NCBI GenBank assembly: GCA_014799645.1
Contig: JAAVHQ010000029.1
Span: 29,661-64,880, forward strand
Direction: 5' to 3'
Origin: Clostridiales bacterium
GTDB taxonomy: Bacteria; Bacillota; Clostridia; Christensenellales; UBA3700
DNA length: 35,220 bases
Under the pieces are notes generated by a model that saw nothing but the letters and a program-made list of their open reading frames with translations, ran no database searches and was not told the DNA's origin. The stretch's first letter is position 1. The number at the start of each line of letters is the position of its first letter. Of this stretch, positions 9,089 through 19,272 are shown in pieces. Made by a program: the position numbers and the translations under genes.

Positions 9089-12000
9089 ATGAAAACAATG
9101 AGAAGAGAATTGAAAACAATTTTAGTAATTTGCATATTACTCGTAATATGTTTTTCTATTGTATCAGTTTTTTCTAATGAAATTGGAAATTTTGCACTTG
9201 CGGATACAACTGATACAGTTATAGATGAAGAAATTATCCAAACGCGGTGTAAAGAGTTTACAGAAAATATTTATTTTACTGTAAATGATGAACGGCACAA
9301 TATAATGGAATATAGTGATTATATTGATACGACATTTATGCCCAAAAGAGTTTATGATCAAAATGGTAATACAATAAAAGATAAGGTTGATAATTGGATA
9401 AGAAATATCGTACCTATAGAACTTTTTGAACTAAAAAAAGAAAAATTTCTATATATAGGCAGACAATACGGTTTTTATTTTAATTATGATAAAGAAGAAG
9501 GTACATATTTTGTGTATCTAATGTTGCATGAGTATAACAATGATATTTCTGGACATATAACAAGAACTATTTCTCCTTTGTATTATGAAAAATATGTGTA
9601 CGATAGAGAAAAAGATACAATAGCATTGGAATACATAACCGAAGGTTATGACAATATAAGCGCCAAGCCAATCCGCTATTATCAAAAGTATTCGCAAGAA
9701 AAAAGAATCTTTTTGAAAAACATAGCATTTAATGGTCACTTATTAAATTTTAATGATTATAACGATGGAGAAGACTGCTACATTGGTGAAAGTGATAACG
9801 GAGGATACTTTATTGGTGGAAGTTATAAGTTCAAAGGAGTATCGACTAAAGAAGGACAAGGAGATTTCATTGCAAACCTATTTATAATTGCATGCGGTTT
9901 TCTTCCTTCTCCAATGAGCTATGCATCTGGCATTGTAAGCGCATTAAAGGAATTTGAAAATTTTGCACAAGATGCAAAAAATGAATTTAGAGAGGAGATT
10001 ACCAATGAGAATGATTATTCTTTCAGAATGGTTGATATTGAACGTCAAGCGCAACTTGATAAATATGGTCATCTGCTTAAAGACTACATTACGACGCTTA
10101 ATACGCCAAATAATAAAGATGGGGCTTTGTTCGGTATAAATAGTGATGCCTATATACAGGCGACAATGTATTATAAATTTGCGAATGAAGAAAACAAAAG
10201 CAATACGGGATTTGCCGGAAGAATAATGATGGATATTGTGGAAGAGGAAGAGCACTTTGTATCAGGATCAGAAGTTATTCCTATTGCGACAAATGTTGAA
10301 TCAAATAGTTATGCAGTAGATGTTTATAATGATAAATCCATTGAGGTTATTGAAAATGAAACAACAGATATTTATTCATTAACAGGCAGGACAAGCAAGT
10401 TGTTCTTTACCGCGCCAGAAAATGGTGTTTATACTTTTGAGACGTTCGGGTCAGTAGAAAATGAATTCGTAGATTATTTTGGCAAGGCTACCGAGACGGG
10501 CGATGGATTAAATCAAAAGTTGACTGTAACGTTGCGCAAAGGTCAAGAGTTCATTTTTGGCAGCAAAAATGTATCGGGTAACAAGGGAATTTATCAAATA
10601 AAAGTTGAGTTTACTCCTACCGAAATTAATCTTGACGAAACAAAGAGCCTAATAGTAAAAGCCGGAGAGAGCGAATTCTTTTCTTTCAATAATATGGAAG
10701 GATTAGGCTTCAACTATTCTTTGAACAAGACGGGTGATTATTCTGTAAGTATTGCGCTTGAAGATAGACTTAACGTAATAGATACAGCTGTGATGAATAA
10801 AAAAAATACTAGCGCGCTAGTTCCCAAAGTAAAAGGCAAATATTTTATTAAAATTACAAACAACAGCGCAGTTGACGAAGAAGTAGAGTTCACTCTCATG
10901 CAGGCAAAACAAATGGATGTCGGACAAGCCTACAATATAATAGTAGGACATAGAGCGTTGTATAGAATTACGCCGTTGGCAGTAAGCAGTCTTATGGAAT
11001 TCCAATCTCCAACGTTAAAAGACGTCAAGATAAGTCTTTTGGATGACAACTTCAATATCATAGTAGATAAAGACGATATGGTTTCGGACTTAAAAATACT
11101 ATTCGAAGAGGGAAAGACTTATTATTTGCTTTTTGAAAATAGCAACGAATATAATCAACAAGCAGAATTGGCAATATTATATTCTCCATACAAGGTGTCG
11201 TTGGGACGCAATCCTATTACTAAGAGTTACGATAATATGACTTATGAAATCTCTCTTAACACCGACGCTCAAATTATGCTAGAAGCAACTGGCGGTATAA
11301 TGCTTTCTATCTTTGACAGCGAATGGAATGCAATAGAAGAGCAAGACGGCAAATACGCGTTGTATGGTGAGCAAAGATATTTCATTGTTGCTAGCGGAGA
11401 GACTAGAAATTTCGACTTGACGGTTGACGTAGATTCTACTGACCGCCTTTCGGGAGAGATAGGAGAATACGGATATAGATTTATTAAATTCTCGCCTACG
11501 AAGAGCGATACATATGAAGTCAACGGAATGGATTCATTTGAGTGGTACGACAATTTATTAAGACCGCATAGCGAAAAATTGTACGAGGGAGAAACGTACT
11601 ATCTCAAGATATACGGCGAAAGCAATTCCGCTTATGATATAACGATTTTAAGAAAAGTCACTCCAATACCGCTACGGAGCAGGGTGAATCTTGAAAGCGG
11701 AGTCTATTCAGTGACGATAGACGAGCCGGGCGAATACATAATTAGAATGTCGGGGTCAAATGGTGCAATTGCTAATTATAGCGTATTTGATTCTCAAAAT
11801 GCGCTTATTTCCACGGTTGATTCATGTGGGAAACAAATTTTGCATTTGTATTCCGGTATCTATTATATTGAATTAGAAACAAACAACAACGTGGAATTTT
11901 TGATAAATTTCATAAATGCTGATAATATTGAATTCAACACCGATTTGACAGACCAAAAAAATCACAGTGTCGTATTAGGTAAAAATGTTGACAATACTTT

Positions 12001-14944
12001 TGTGTTCATCGCCCAAGAGACAGATGAATATTATTTGACGGTTACTTATTCAGGCGCAAGATGGAATCTTGAAACGTCTATAATAGATGGCAATAAAAAC
12101 GAGGTGGCAGTCAGCGAAGTATATTTGGATGAAATTTCGCAAGGTGTAATATACAGAGTCAAAATGAATCTCATCAAGGGCAATACTTACAATATCAATA
12201 TTTATTGCTCATATGATGACGTTAGCGTGGTAGAAAACGTGACGGCAGAAGTAAAGATATTTATTCCTACTATTATTAAAGACGTCTATTTGATGTCAGA
12301 AGTCGGAAACGTAAAAATACAAATACTTGACGATAGAAAAACGTATGTAGGTCAAAAAATAGGTATAGGTAGAACCTATGTGTTGTTAGTCAAGGATAAA
12401 AATGGACAGGCGATCGACGTCAATTGGGATATTGCGGATTCTACGTCAGCAGAAGTAACTAAAATCAATAATAAATTACGCGCTGATTACATAGAGGATT
12501 ATACAAAAGAAGCGATTGTCTTAACATTTGTGGACGATGACGGGGATTTGTCGATTAGCATTGGTTTGGAAAAGCCATTTGCAGTCAAACTAAATAGTGA
12601 AATAAAAAATGGTAGCGAATATATAAAATCGAATGATGGATATTACAGAACCGAACTCCAAAATGCAGGAATGTATGATTATAATATTGATGCCGAAATA
12701 TATAGAATGGAAATAAAAGTTGGCGAAGTAGTCCTTGGAGTTGATAGCAATGAGTGTTCGTTTTTCACTATGTTTGAGAACGGATTGCCGATTTTTGATA
12801 GCAATCTTCAAATTAGCAGCATGGTATTTATTAGATTTGTTGACAGTGGCGAGTTTGAGGACGAAATCGAATGTAGAGCAATCATATTTAGACTTTTGCA
12901 ATTGAATGACGTATCAAACGATTCGCTTGCAAATGCTCTTGGGGTCATTGTTGATACAAGAAATAGTGACGTGAGCAATAAGTCTTACGAAGTTTCAGCC
13001 ACAACTCCGAAAGTATTGTTGATAGGTGCCCCAAATAAGACTTTGAGCAGCATTAGATTCAGTTTCGCAAAAAAAGCTGATGATAGTAATAATGACGAAG
13101 TAACGTTATTTTTGAAAGATTATAAGGTCAATGCCAACAATAGCACTGTTTTAGATTTACAGTATGTAAATGAAACGAAAGTATTTTTAATCGGCGACAA
13201 TAAAATTACTGGTAGTAGTTCGAATTATTTAGTGAAAGCGAATAGTATTAAATTCTACGGCGAGGGAAGTTTCGGAATTACTGGTGATAACGGAAAAGAT
13301 GGCAATAGAGGTTATGACGGCGATTCCGAAGACTATGTCCCGGGAGCCGCAGGAGAAAATGGTGGCAATGGTACTAACGGCGGTAATGGAACTAGTGCAT
13401 TGTATTGCACCTATATTTTGAATGCAAGCAACAGCGCTATAAAGCTGGCAGGTGGCTCTGGCGGCAATGGTGGCGACGGTGGCAATGGCGGCGATGGATT
13501 TGGTGGTTATTTCAGTGAGGTGCAAGGCGGTGCCGGTGGAAAAGGCGGTTATGGCGGCAATGGCGGTAATAGCGGAGTTGGCTGTTCGACAACCTCGATA
13601 GAAGGTAACGTTGAAATTTCCAACGGAATTCCAGGTTGCGGTGGCAATGGCGGAAACGGTGGCAACGGCGGTTTTGGCGCAGATGCATTGTATTCTATCA
13701 GTGGCGATACTGTCGACGGTTCAAGTGCTTGTAACGGTGGTAATGGTGGCAATGGCGGAAGTTCCGGTTCATGCGGACAGGGAGAACACGATTGTAAAAA
13801 ACCGCGAGGTGGCGACGGCGGCAATGGCGGACGCGGCGGAAATGGTGCGTCATATCAAACCGGTAAAGATTATTACTCGAGATCTGCTCATAAAGGTGGC
13901 AACGGCGGCGCTGGCGGTAGCGGATATTACGGCGGCGCTGGCGGAAACGGTGGCAATGGTGGCAACGGCGCAAAAGGGAAAAATGCTACTTTGACTTCAG
14001 CCGCCGAAGATGGACTTAAAGGCGGCGACGGTGGACGTGGCGGCAGCGGAGGTAATTCAACTTCTTCCGAGGCAAACGTCGGCAAAGGCGGTTCTGGTGG
14101 AATTGGTGGCAATGGCGGCGCTGGCGGAGATAAAAAAACTGTATATAAAGCTGGTGCAGACGGCGCTGACGGAACAGATGGCACGGGTGGAGAAAACGGC
14201 AAATATCAAGCGCCTGGCACTGGTAGCAGCAGCGGTTCATCATCTTGCGTTGCTTTGGGTACTCTTATCACCCTTGCAGACGGCAGACAAGTGCCGGTCG
14301 AGTCTTTGACGGGCGATGAGATGTTGCTTGTATGGAATATGTTTACGGGCAAGTTTGACGTTGCGCCGATACTCTTCCTTGACAAAGACCCTGCGAGGGA
14401 ATACAAAGTCATAAATCTCTATTTCTCGGACGGAACTTGCGTTAAAGTAATAGACGAACACGGATTTTGGGATTTCAATCTCAATAGATACGTTTTCCTA
14501 AGAGATGACGCGTCGCAATACGTAGGGCATTTGTTCAACAAGCAGATAGTGGACGGAGACGGAAATCTCGGTTACATCAAAGTGCAGTTGACAGACGTTG
14601 TCGTGCAGAACGAATACACGTCTGCATGGAGTCCGGTTACGTATGGACATCTATGTTATTACGTCAACGGTATGCTTTCAATGCCTGGCGCAACGACGGG
14701 ATTGATAAACATCTTTGATGTCAACCCCGACACTATGACAGTGGATCAAGACGCATATCTTGCGGATATTCAGAAGTATGGGTTGTTCACTTATGAAGAA
14801 TTTGCCGAGATTTATCCGATACCGGAAATGATATTCGAGGCATTCGGCGGTCAATACCTTAAAGTATCCATAGGCAAGGGATTGATTACTTATGAAGAAC
14901 TGGAATCCCTAATAGCGAGATATTCGGTATTCTGGGAAAGTTAA
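9089..14944 (+). CDS. Giant secreted protein: signal peptide, PPC-like beta-sandwich repeats, PGRS-like Gly/Asn-rich region, C-terminal Hint domain
   Basis: ATG at 9089 after GGAGA (track ORF starts at a GTG at 9074); modules such as YSLTGRTSKLFFTAPENGVYTFETFG; GGNGGNGG blocks about 13260-14220; CVALGTLITLADGRQVPVESLTGDEMLLVWN Hint start at 14246. Confidence 0.85.
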   Translation: MKTMRRELKTILVICILLVICFSIVSVFSNEIGNFALADTTDTVIDEEIIQTRCKEFTENIYFTVNDERHNIMEYSDYIDTTFMPKRVYDQNGNTIKDKVDNWIRNIVPIELFELKKEKFLYIGRQYGFYFNYDKEEGTYFVYLMLHEYNNDISGHITRTISPLYYEKYVYDREKDTIALEYITEGYDNISAKPIRYYQKYSQEKRIFLKNIAFNGHLLNFNDYNDGEDCYIGESDNGGYFIGGSYKFKGVSTKEGQGDFIANLFIIACGFLPSPMSYASGIVSALKEFENFAQDAKNEFREEITNENDYSFRMVDIERQAQLDKYGHLLKDYITTLNTPNNKDGALFGINSDAYIQATMYYKFANEENKSNTGFAGRIMMDIVEEEEHFVSGSEVIPIATNVESNSYAVDVYNDKSIEVIENETTDIYSLTGRTSKLFFTAPENGVYTFETFGSVENEFVDYFGKATETGDGLNQKLTVTLRKGQEFIFGSKNVSGNKGIYQIKVEFTPTEINLDETKSLIVKAGESEFFSFNNMEGLGFNYSLNKTGDYSVSIALEDRLNVIDTAVMNKKNTSALVPKVKGKYFIKITNNSAVDEEVEFTLMQAKQMDVGQAYNIIVGHRALYRITPLAVSSLMEFQSPTLKDVKISLLDDNFNIIVDKDDMVSDLKILFEEGKTYYLLFENSNEYNQQAELAILYSPYKVSLGRNPITKSYDNMTYEISLNTDAQIMLEATGGIMLSIFDSEWNAIEEQDGKYALYGEQRYFIVASGETRNFDLTVDVDSTDRLSGEIGEYGYRFIKFSPTKSDTYEVNGMDSFEWYDNLLRPHSEKLYEGETYYLKIYGESNSAYDITILRKVTPIPLRSRVNLESGVYSVTIDEPGEYIIRMSGSNGAIANYSVFDSQNALISTVDSCGKQILHLYSGIYYIELETNNNVEFLINFINADNIEFNTDLTDQKNHSVVLGKNVDNTFVFIAQETDEYYLTVTYSGARWNLETSIIDGNKNEVAVSEVYLDEISQGVIYRVKMNLIKGNTYNINIYCSYDDVSVVENVTAEVKIFIPTIIKDVYLMSEVGNVKIQILDDRKTYVGQKIGIGRTYVLLVKDKNGQAIDVNWDIADSTSAEVTKINNKLRADYIEDYTKEAIVLTFVDDDGDLSISIGLEKPFAVKLNSEIKNGSEYIKSNDGYYRTELQNAGMYDYNIDAEIYRMEIKVGEVVLGVDSNECSFFTMFENGLPIFDSNLQISSMVFIRFVDSGEFEDEIECRAIIFRLLQLNDVSNDSLANALGVIVDTRNSDVSNKSYEVSATTPKVLLIGAPNKTLSSIRFSFAKKADDSNNDEVTLFLKDYKVNANNSTVLDLQYVNETKVFLIGDNKITGSSSNYLVKANSIKFYGEGSFGITGDNGKDGNRGYDGDSEDYVPGAAGENGGNGTNGGNGTSALYCTYILNASNSAIKLAGGSGGNGGDGGNGGDGFGGYFSEVQGGAGGKGGYGGNGGNSGVGCSTTSIEGNVEISNGIPGCGGNGGNGGNGGFGADALYSISGDTVDGSSACNGGNGGNGGSSGSCGQGEHDCKKPRGGDGGNGGRGGNGASYQTGKDYYSRSAHKGGNGGAGGSGYYGGAGGNGGNGGNGAKGKNATLTSAAEDGLKGGDGGRGGSGGNSTSSEANVGKGGSGGIGGNGGAGGDKKTVYKAGADGADGTDGTGGENGKYQAPGTGSSSGSSSCVALGTLITLADGRQVPVESLTGDEMLLVWNMFTGKFDVAPILFLDKDPAREYKVINLYFSDGTCVKVIDEHGFWDFNLNRYVFLRDDASQYVGHLFNKQIVDGDGNLGYIKVQLTDVVVQNEYTSAWSPVTYGHLCYYVNGMLSMPGATTGLINIFDVNPDTMTVDQDAYLADIQKYGLFTYEEFAEIYPIPEMIFEAFGGQYLKVSIGKGLITYEELESLIARYSVFWES
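13258..14217 (+). repeat. GGN-codon-rich imperfect repeats encoding GGNGGNGG
   Basis: Recurrent ggtggcaatggcggcaacggtggc-type units, in frame. Confidence 0.85.
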
Positions 14945-15097
14945 TATATCAGCTCATACACACATATGTCTCAGATAAGCCCTAATTTACCTCGTTTAGG
15001 GCAGAGCAATTCGTCGTCCCAAAGGGCGACGTTTTGCTATCTTGACTTTTTTAGCGCGATAATATATATTTATTGTGGATAGATATTGAGGTATATA

Positions 15098-15757
15098 ATG
15101 AAAGAGCTAGGCAAATTGGATTTTTATAATCGAATTGACAATTATTGCGATAGAGATACCGAGGTAGTTTATAAGCATTATACCAAAAGCGCGAAGGGAT
15201 ATTTTCTTGATACGTTTTTTGGTTCAATGTTTTGGAAGTTTATGCTGTTTGAATTGGTGGGCGTGTTACTCTATTTATCAGAGCATTATATATCGCACGG
15301 CGAGTTCAAAGAATTCATATATTTTGACTACGTATTTATGGGACTGGGCGCGTTTTTCTATATAGCCCATTTGTGCATCAAACTATGGTTTTGGAAATAC
15401 TCCAAAAACGTAATTGTGACAAATCATGGCATTTGGATAATGTGGTTCAGCACTTTTTGGTGGAGCAAAAACTTCAAGGGCAAGAAGAGAATGTTCAGCG
15501 CAAGTTGGAGTTTATACGCATGGGAAGAGTTGAGCGGAGTATTTGAGGAAGAATGTAAGATATCCAAAATAACCAAGTTGAAAGATTTTGTAATGAATAG
15601 ATGGGACGGCGAAGAAACAGTGCGTTTTCTCCATAGCGCAGACGTCGACGAAATCATTGAACTAAGTATCAAGCATATCAACCCAAGAAAAAGAAAAAAG
15701 CAAAGAGACCCCAAGCTGAAGCCTTTCGGCAAAAAGAAGACGGATTATTATACGTAA
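15098..15757 (+). CDS. Predicted membrane protein of unknown function
   Basis: Two hydrophobic segments (FMLFELVGVLLYLSEHY; FMGLGAFFYIAHLCIKLWF), then a soluble region and a basic C-terminus. Confidence 0.7.
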   Translation: MKELGKLDFYNRIDNYCDRDTEVVYKHYTKSAKGYFLDTFFGSMFWKFMLFELVGVLLYLSEHYISHGEFKEFIYFDYVFMGLGAFFYIAHLCIKLWFWKYSKNVIVTNHGIWIMWFSTFWWSKNFKGKKRMFSASWSLYAWEELSGVFEEECKISKITKLKDFVMNRWDGEETVRFLHSADVDEIIELSIKHINPRKRKKQRDPKLKPFGKKKTDYYT

Positions 15758-15820
15758 TAATTAATGCGCATTAATTTACACGCGTTTGCGCAATGCATTT
15801 TTTGATAAAAAAGTCAAATA

Positions 15821-15848
15821 AAATGAGGTGAAAAAACCTCATTTTTTT
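15821..15848 (+). terminator. Rho-independent terminator
   Basis: AAATGAGGTgaaaaaACCTCATTTTTTTG. Confidence 0.8.
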
Positions 15849-15860
15849 GTCGAAAAAATG

Positions 15861-15893
15861 TTGACAAGAATTGCTTAATTGTTGTAGTATAAT
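15861..15893 (+). promoter_or_regulatory. Candidate promoter of the 15959 cassette
   Basis: TTGACA (15861-15866) and TAGTATAAT (15885-15893); spacing 18 to TAGTAT or 21 to TATAAT. Confidence 0.55.
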
Positions 15894-15958
15894 TTCCTCA
15901 CCCTTGAAAAAGGGGGTTGAAAATAATTAGGAAAATAACTTAAGAAAGGAGTATAGAT

Positions 15959-17575
15959 ATGTTAAAAGCAACAACAGAATTATTTATGTCGGAATACTTT
16001 TTGACAAAAGCAATTCTCGGCAAGTATTTGGAAAATGACGAAAACTTGTTTTATTCAATGAGCAAGATTTTCTTGATTTCCGAATCTGAGGCAAAAAGAC
16101 TTTACGGCTTGACGAATAACGATATAGCCAAAGGTATAACAACAGCAAAGGATTTTATGCAACATCAGCGTATGGAGAAGTATTCGGCGCTTACCGGTTC
16201 GGCAAAAAACTCTAACGCGGAGTGGGAAGAAGTGGCTAGAATTAAAGGTAACGCTATTCTTTTTGCGACGGCTTCTAAGTTGGTATCCGATGCGGATTCA
16301 TCTAGGAACGTGGTCTACAACGCGCTATCGAATGCGGTGGCAAGCGGACTTGTATTTGCGACGCGTATTATGGGAGTTTTGCAATGCGAGGGGATATTCC
16401 TAGGCAAGAACGAGGAAGCCGGCGTCAAGAAATTGGCGAAGGCTGCGAATTGGAACGATTGCGTAAGCACGCTCGCGCTTTTGCATTATTGCACTGATAA
16501 CAGGGATTATAATATGGCTCGACTACGTCAAGTGGTGGCGGATTCTCCGTTTGAAGAGTTGTACGCGACAGCGCTCGATTGCTATAACGTGAACGGAACG
16601 GCAGAGATCGAGGGAGTAAGGTTGCTGGAAAAAGCATTTAGTTCTGGGGTATTGAAGAAAGAGGTCTACGACCCACAATACGCAAGAATATTGCACAGCG
16701 CCGCGCTCTCTATCAAAGATAAGGAGCGCGTTATTTTTTCGGGCGACAAAGCTCAACTTTCGACGATAGGCGATTTGCCGTTGAAGTTGACGTTGGACAA
16801 AGTCTCCGCCGTGGATACGTCCGAGTTCCCTTCGCTCGCGCTTAGGCGAAACGACGAAAGGCTCAAGATTGAGCGCGCTTTCAAGAACAGCGATTTGCGC
16901 GGATTGCCGTCGTACCGTCCGATTTGTCTTTGTTGCGAATCCAAGTACGTTCTTAATTCGTACGCTAGAACGTTCGCAAACAAAAGAGAGAATACGCACG
17001 TCGAGATAATAGACGTTGCGGAATTGAGTGAATACGATTTAGAGCCGAGCGCAAACAATATCTTTGTAAGATGCGTTGACGAAGACAAGGACAATCGCTT
17101 TTTGCTTTTCTTCAAGGGAGAGATTTCGGATAGAAGAATGGATGCGGTCAAAGGTATTTTGCAAAGCGCAAGGCGCTCGAAATTCCATTTGAATGCGCCG
17201 GGCGTGACGTTGGATTTGAGCGCGGTATTGCCGATATGTTTTTGCGATAAGGAAAATGCGAAGCTATTGAAACCTTATTGCGACGTGATTCAACTTGCCG
17301 AAACGACAGCCGATGAATTTGCGGACGTCGTGGAAGATATTTTTGCAAGCAAGGAAAAAGTGTACGGTATCGGCAAGATTAAACTCGAAGGCGAAGTATC
17401 GGAAGTATTTGACGGCTTTGACGTAGACACCGCCGAAAAACTCATAGATAGCGCGGTGCGCGCCCGTAGAGAGCAAGGCGCAAATATCACGTTGTCGAAG
17501 GAAATTTTGAAGTCATATTCGGCTGACTATAAAATGCCGAAAATAGGTTTTGGAGGAAACGAAAATGGAAGGTAG
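15959..17575 (+). CDS. Unknown protein; N-terminal helical/Sel1-like half, C-terminal region resembling a degenerate AAA+ domain
   Basis: AAGGAG RBS, ATG; C-terminal half (PSYRPICLCCESKYVLNSYARTFA...NRFLLFFKGEISDRRMDAVKGILQ...LPICFCDKENAKLLKPYCDVIQLAETTADEF...) follows an AAA+-like order without Walker consensus. Confidence 0.6.
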   Translation: MLKATTELFMSEYFLTKAILGKYLENDENLFYSMSKIFLISESEAKRLYGLTNNDIAKGITTAKDFMQHQRMEKYSALTGSAKNSNAEWEEVARIKGNAILFATASKLVSDADSSRNVVYNALSNAVASGLVFATRIMGVLQCEGIFLGKNEEAGVKKLAKAANWNDCVSTLALLHYCTDNRDYNMARLRQVVADSPFEELYATALDCYNVNGTAEIEGVRLLEKAFSSGVLKKEVYDPQYARILHSAALSIKDKERVIFSGDKAQLSTIGDLPLKLTLDKVSAVDTSEFPSLALRRNDERLKIERAFKNSDLRGLPSYRPICLCCESKYVLNSYARTFANKRENTHVEIIDVAELSEYDLEPSANNIFVRCVDEDKDNRFLLFFKGEISDRRMDAVKGILQSARRSKFHLNAPGVTLDLSAVLPICFCDKENAKLLKPYCDVIQLAETTADEFADVVEDIFASKEKVYGIGKIKLEGEVSEVFDGFDVDTAEKLIDSAVRARREQGANITLSKEILKSYSADYKMPKIGFGGNENGR

Positions 17576-19259
17576 AAATAACATCCTTGAAGGATATGAA
17601 AATATGAACTACGTTCATTACGCCGATTCGGCAAGTTTGCCGAATACGGTGGCTTACGACGAGCTTGGTAAAAAGGCAATGTCGGGAGTGCTGAAAGCAA
17701 ATTTACATATAGACGGTAGGCTAATTCAAAGCTATACCGCGCAGGAAAATCACGTCGGAGTAATCGCAGGTACGCGTCTGGGTAAGACAACGTCTTACGT
17801 TATTCCCACGATTCTTTCTTTCGCGAAGCAAGCGATGAAAAGAAGTATGATGATTTCCGATCCCAAAGGCGAGATTTACCGTCACACGGCGGAAACTCTT
17901 CGCGAAGAGGGATACAAAGTCATCTTGCTCAATTTCAGAGACCACTTGCATTCCGAGTGTTGGAATATACTTACGCCGATATTTAGGAAGTACAAGAAAA
18001 TCGACAAGCTCCTAGACGAAGTCAGCGTAGTCGAGACGCCCGACGGGGCGAGAAATACGTTCCGCGGACGCGTATATGACAATCAAGAAGAGCTTGACGA
18101 CGATTTGCAACGCGTCAAGGATATGATGCTCGGCGAAGTGGGCAACGATATTGACAATCTTGGCACTATGTTTGTCGATACCGTAAAGACAAGCGACCCG
18201 TATTGGGAAGACGCCGCGCGCGACGTTTTCAAGGCATTTCTATGGGCAATGTTGGAAGATAGCGATCCCGAAAAATGCGCCCAAACGATTACGGAAGATA
18301 CGTTCTCGTTCAACACCATTTTGACGGCGATAGCTTCGTTTAAGGACGACGACGGCGTATATTATAACGACGGCGGATATTTTTCCAACCGCGAGAATAA
18401 TTCCCGTGCATACGCGTTGGCAAAAAACACCCTTATCGAAAACGGAAGGCCGACTAGAAAATGCGTTATGGGTACGTTGATATCCAAGCTGTCCGTATTC
18501 AACGAAATGATAATTCGCCTCATTACGAGTTGTAATTCGTTTGAAATTTCCGAGATCATCGGCGAACCGATAGCGATATTTATCGACTATCGCGACGAGA
18601 TAAAAGCGCACTACAAACTGATAAGTTTGTTTGTTCAAGACGCGTATAGATTTTTGATAGAGCAGGCGAACGCAAAGCCGAACGGCAAATTGGACGTGCC
18701 TTTCTATTTCATTCTCGACGAGTTTGGCAACTTTCCGGCGTTGAGAGACTTTGAGACGACGATTTCCGCTTGCGCGGGACGCAATATCTTTTTTATCTTG
18801 ATTATTCAATCCTACGCTCAACTCGACAGCGTTTACGGCGCGTCGGTAGCGGAGATTATCAGAGACAATTTGAACGTGCATATCTTTTTCGGAAGCAACA
18901 ATCCAAGCACGCTGGATATGTTTTCCAAAGAGTGTGGAATGCAAACGCGAATATCGCCTTTGAGCGCGCTCAACGGCAAGGGCTCTGAAATCGACACTTA
19001 TCATATCGAGACGATACCGCTAGTTCCAAGAAGTATGCTGTCGCACTTCCAACACGGCGAGTGTATAATTACTGAAGCCAACAGCGGCTACGTTATGTTC
19101 TCCAAGCTCGAACGCTACTATTTATGCGACGAGTTCAAAGACTTGAAACTTGCATCCGAAAAAGAATACTTATGCAATATCAATCCGTTCGACAAGCGTT
19201 ATACCTACGTGATGCCAAAGCCTCAACCGAGGAAAGCGCGTAATCCGTTTAGTTTTTAA
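17565..19259 (+). CDS. VirD4/TraG-like (T4CP, FtsK/HerA superfamily) ATPase without N-terminal TM helices
   Basis: GGAGG RBS then ATG at 17565 (track ORF starts 17550); Walker A AGTRLGKT, MISDPKGEIYRHTAETLREEGYKVILLN, Walker B FYFILDEFGNFP, ...FFILIIQSYAQLDSVYGASVAEIIRDNLNVHIFFGSN. Confidence 0.9.
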   Translation: MEGRNNILEGYENMNYVHYADSASLPNTVAYDELGKKAMSGVLKANLHIDGRLIQSYTAQENHVGVIAGTRLGKTTSYVIPTILSFAKQAMKRSMMISDPKGEIYRHTAETLREEGYKVILLNFRDHLHSECWNILTPIFRKYKKIDKLLDEVSVVETPDGARNTFRGRVYDNQEELDDDLQRVKDMMLGEVGNDIDNLGTMFVDTVKTSDPYWEDAARDVFKAFLWAMLEDSDPEKCAQTITEDTFSFNTILTAIASFKDDDGVYYNDGGYFSNRENNSRAYALAKNTLIENGRPTRKCVMGTLISKLSVFNEMIIRLITSCNSFEISEIIGEPIAIFIDYRDEIKAHYKLISLFVQDAYRFLIEQANAKPNGKLDVPFYFILDEFGNFPALRDFETTISACAGRNIFFILIIQSYAQLDSVYGASVAEIIRDNLNVHIFFGSNNPSTLDMFSKECGMQTRISPLSALNGKGSEIDTYHIETIPLVPRSMLSHFQHGECIITEANSGYVMFSKLERYYLCDEFKDLKLASEKEYLCNINPFDKRYTYVMPKPQPRKARNPFSF

Positions 19260-19272
19260 GTGAGGTAATACT

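Noticed and set aside
13549-14202. Proline-rich minus-strand ORFs (PPLPPLPPLPP) and alternative-frame Ala/Val-rich ORFs over the Gly-rich region; same at 24997-25206
   Set aside because: They are antisense or frameshifted readings of GGN-codon repeats in the clearly coding plus-strand frame
13258-14217. Possible CRISPR array or tandem-repeat locus
   Set aside because: Repeats are degenerate, in frame and lack uniform spacers; they encode GGNGGNGG within a long ORF
9089-14944. Classical polymorphic toxin (Hint plus C-terminal toxin)
   Set aside because: The about 85-aa tail after Hint shows no recognisable toxin motif and no obvious immunity gene follows; kept only as a possibility to test
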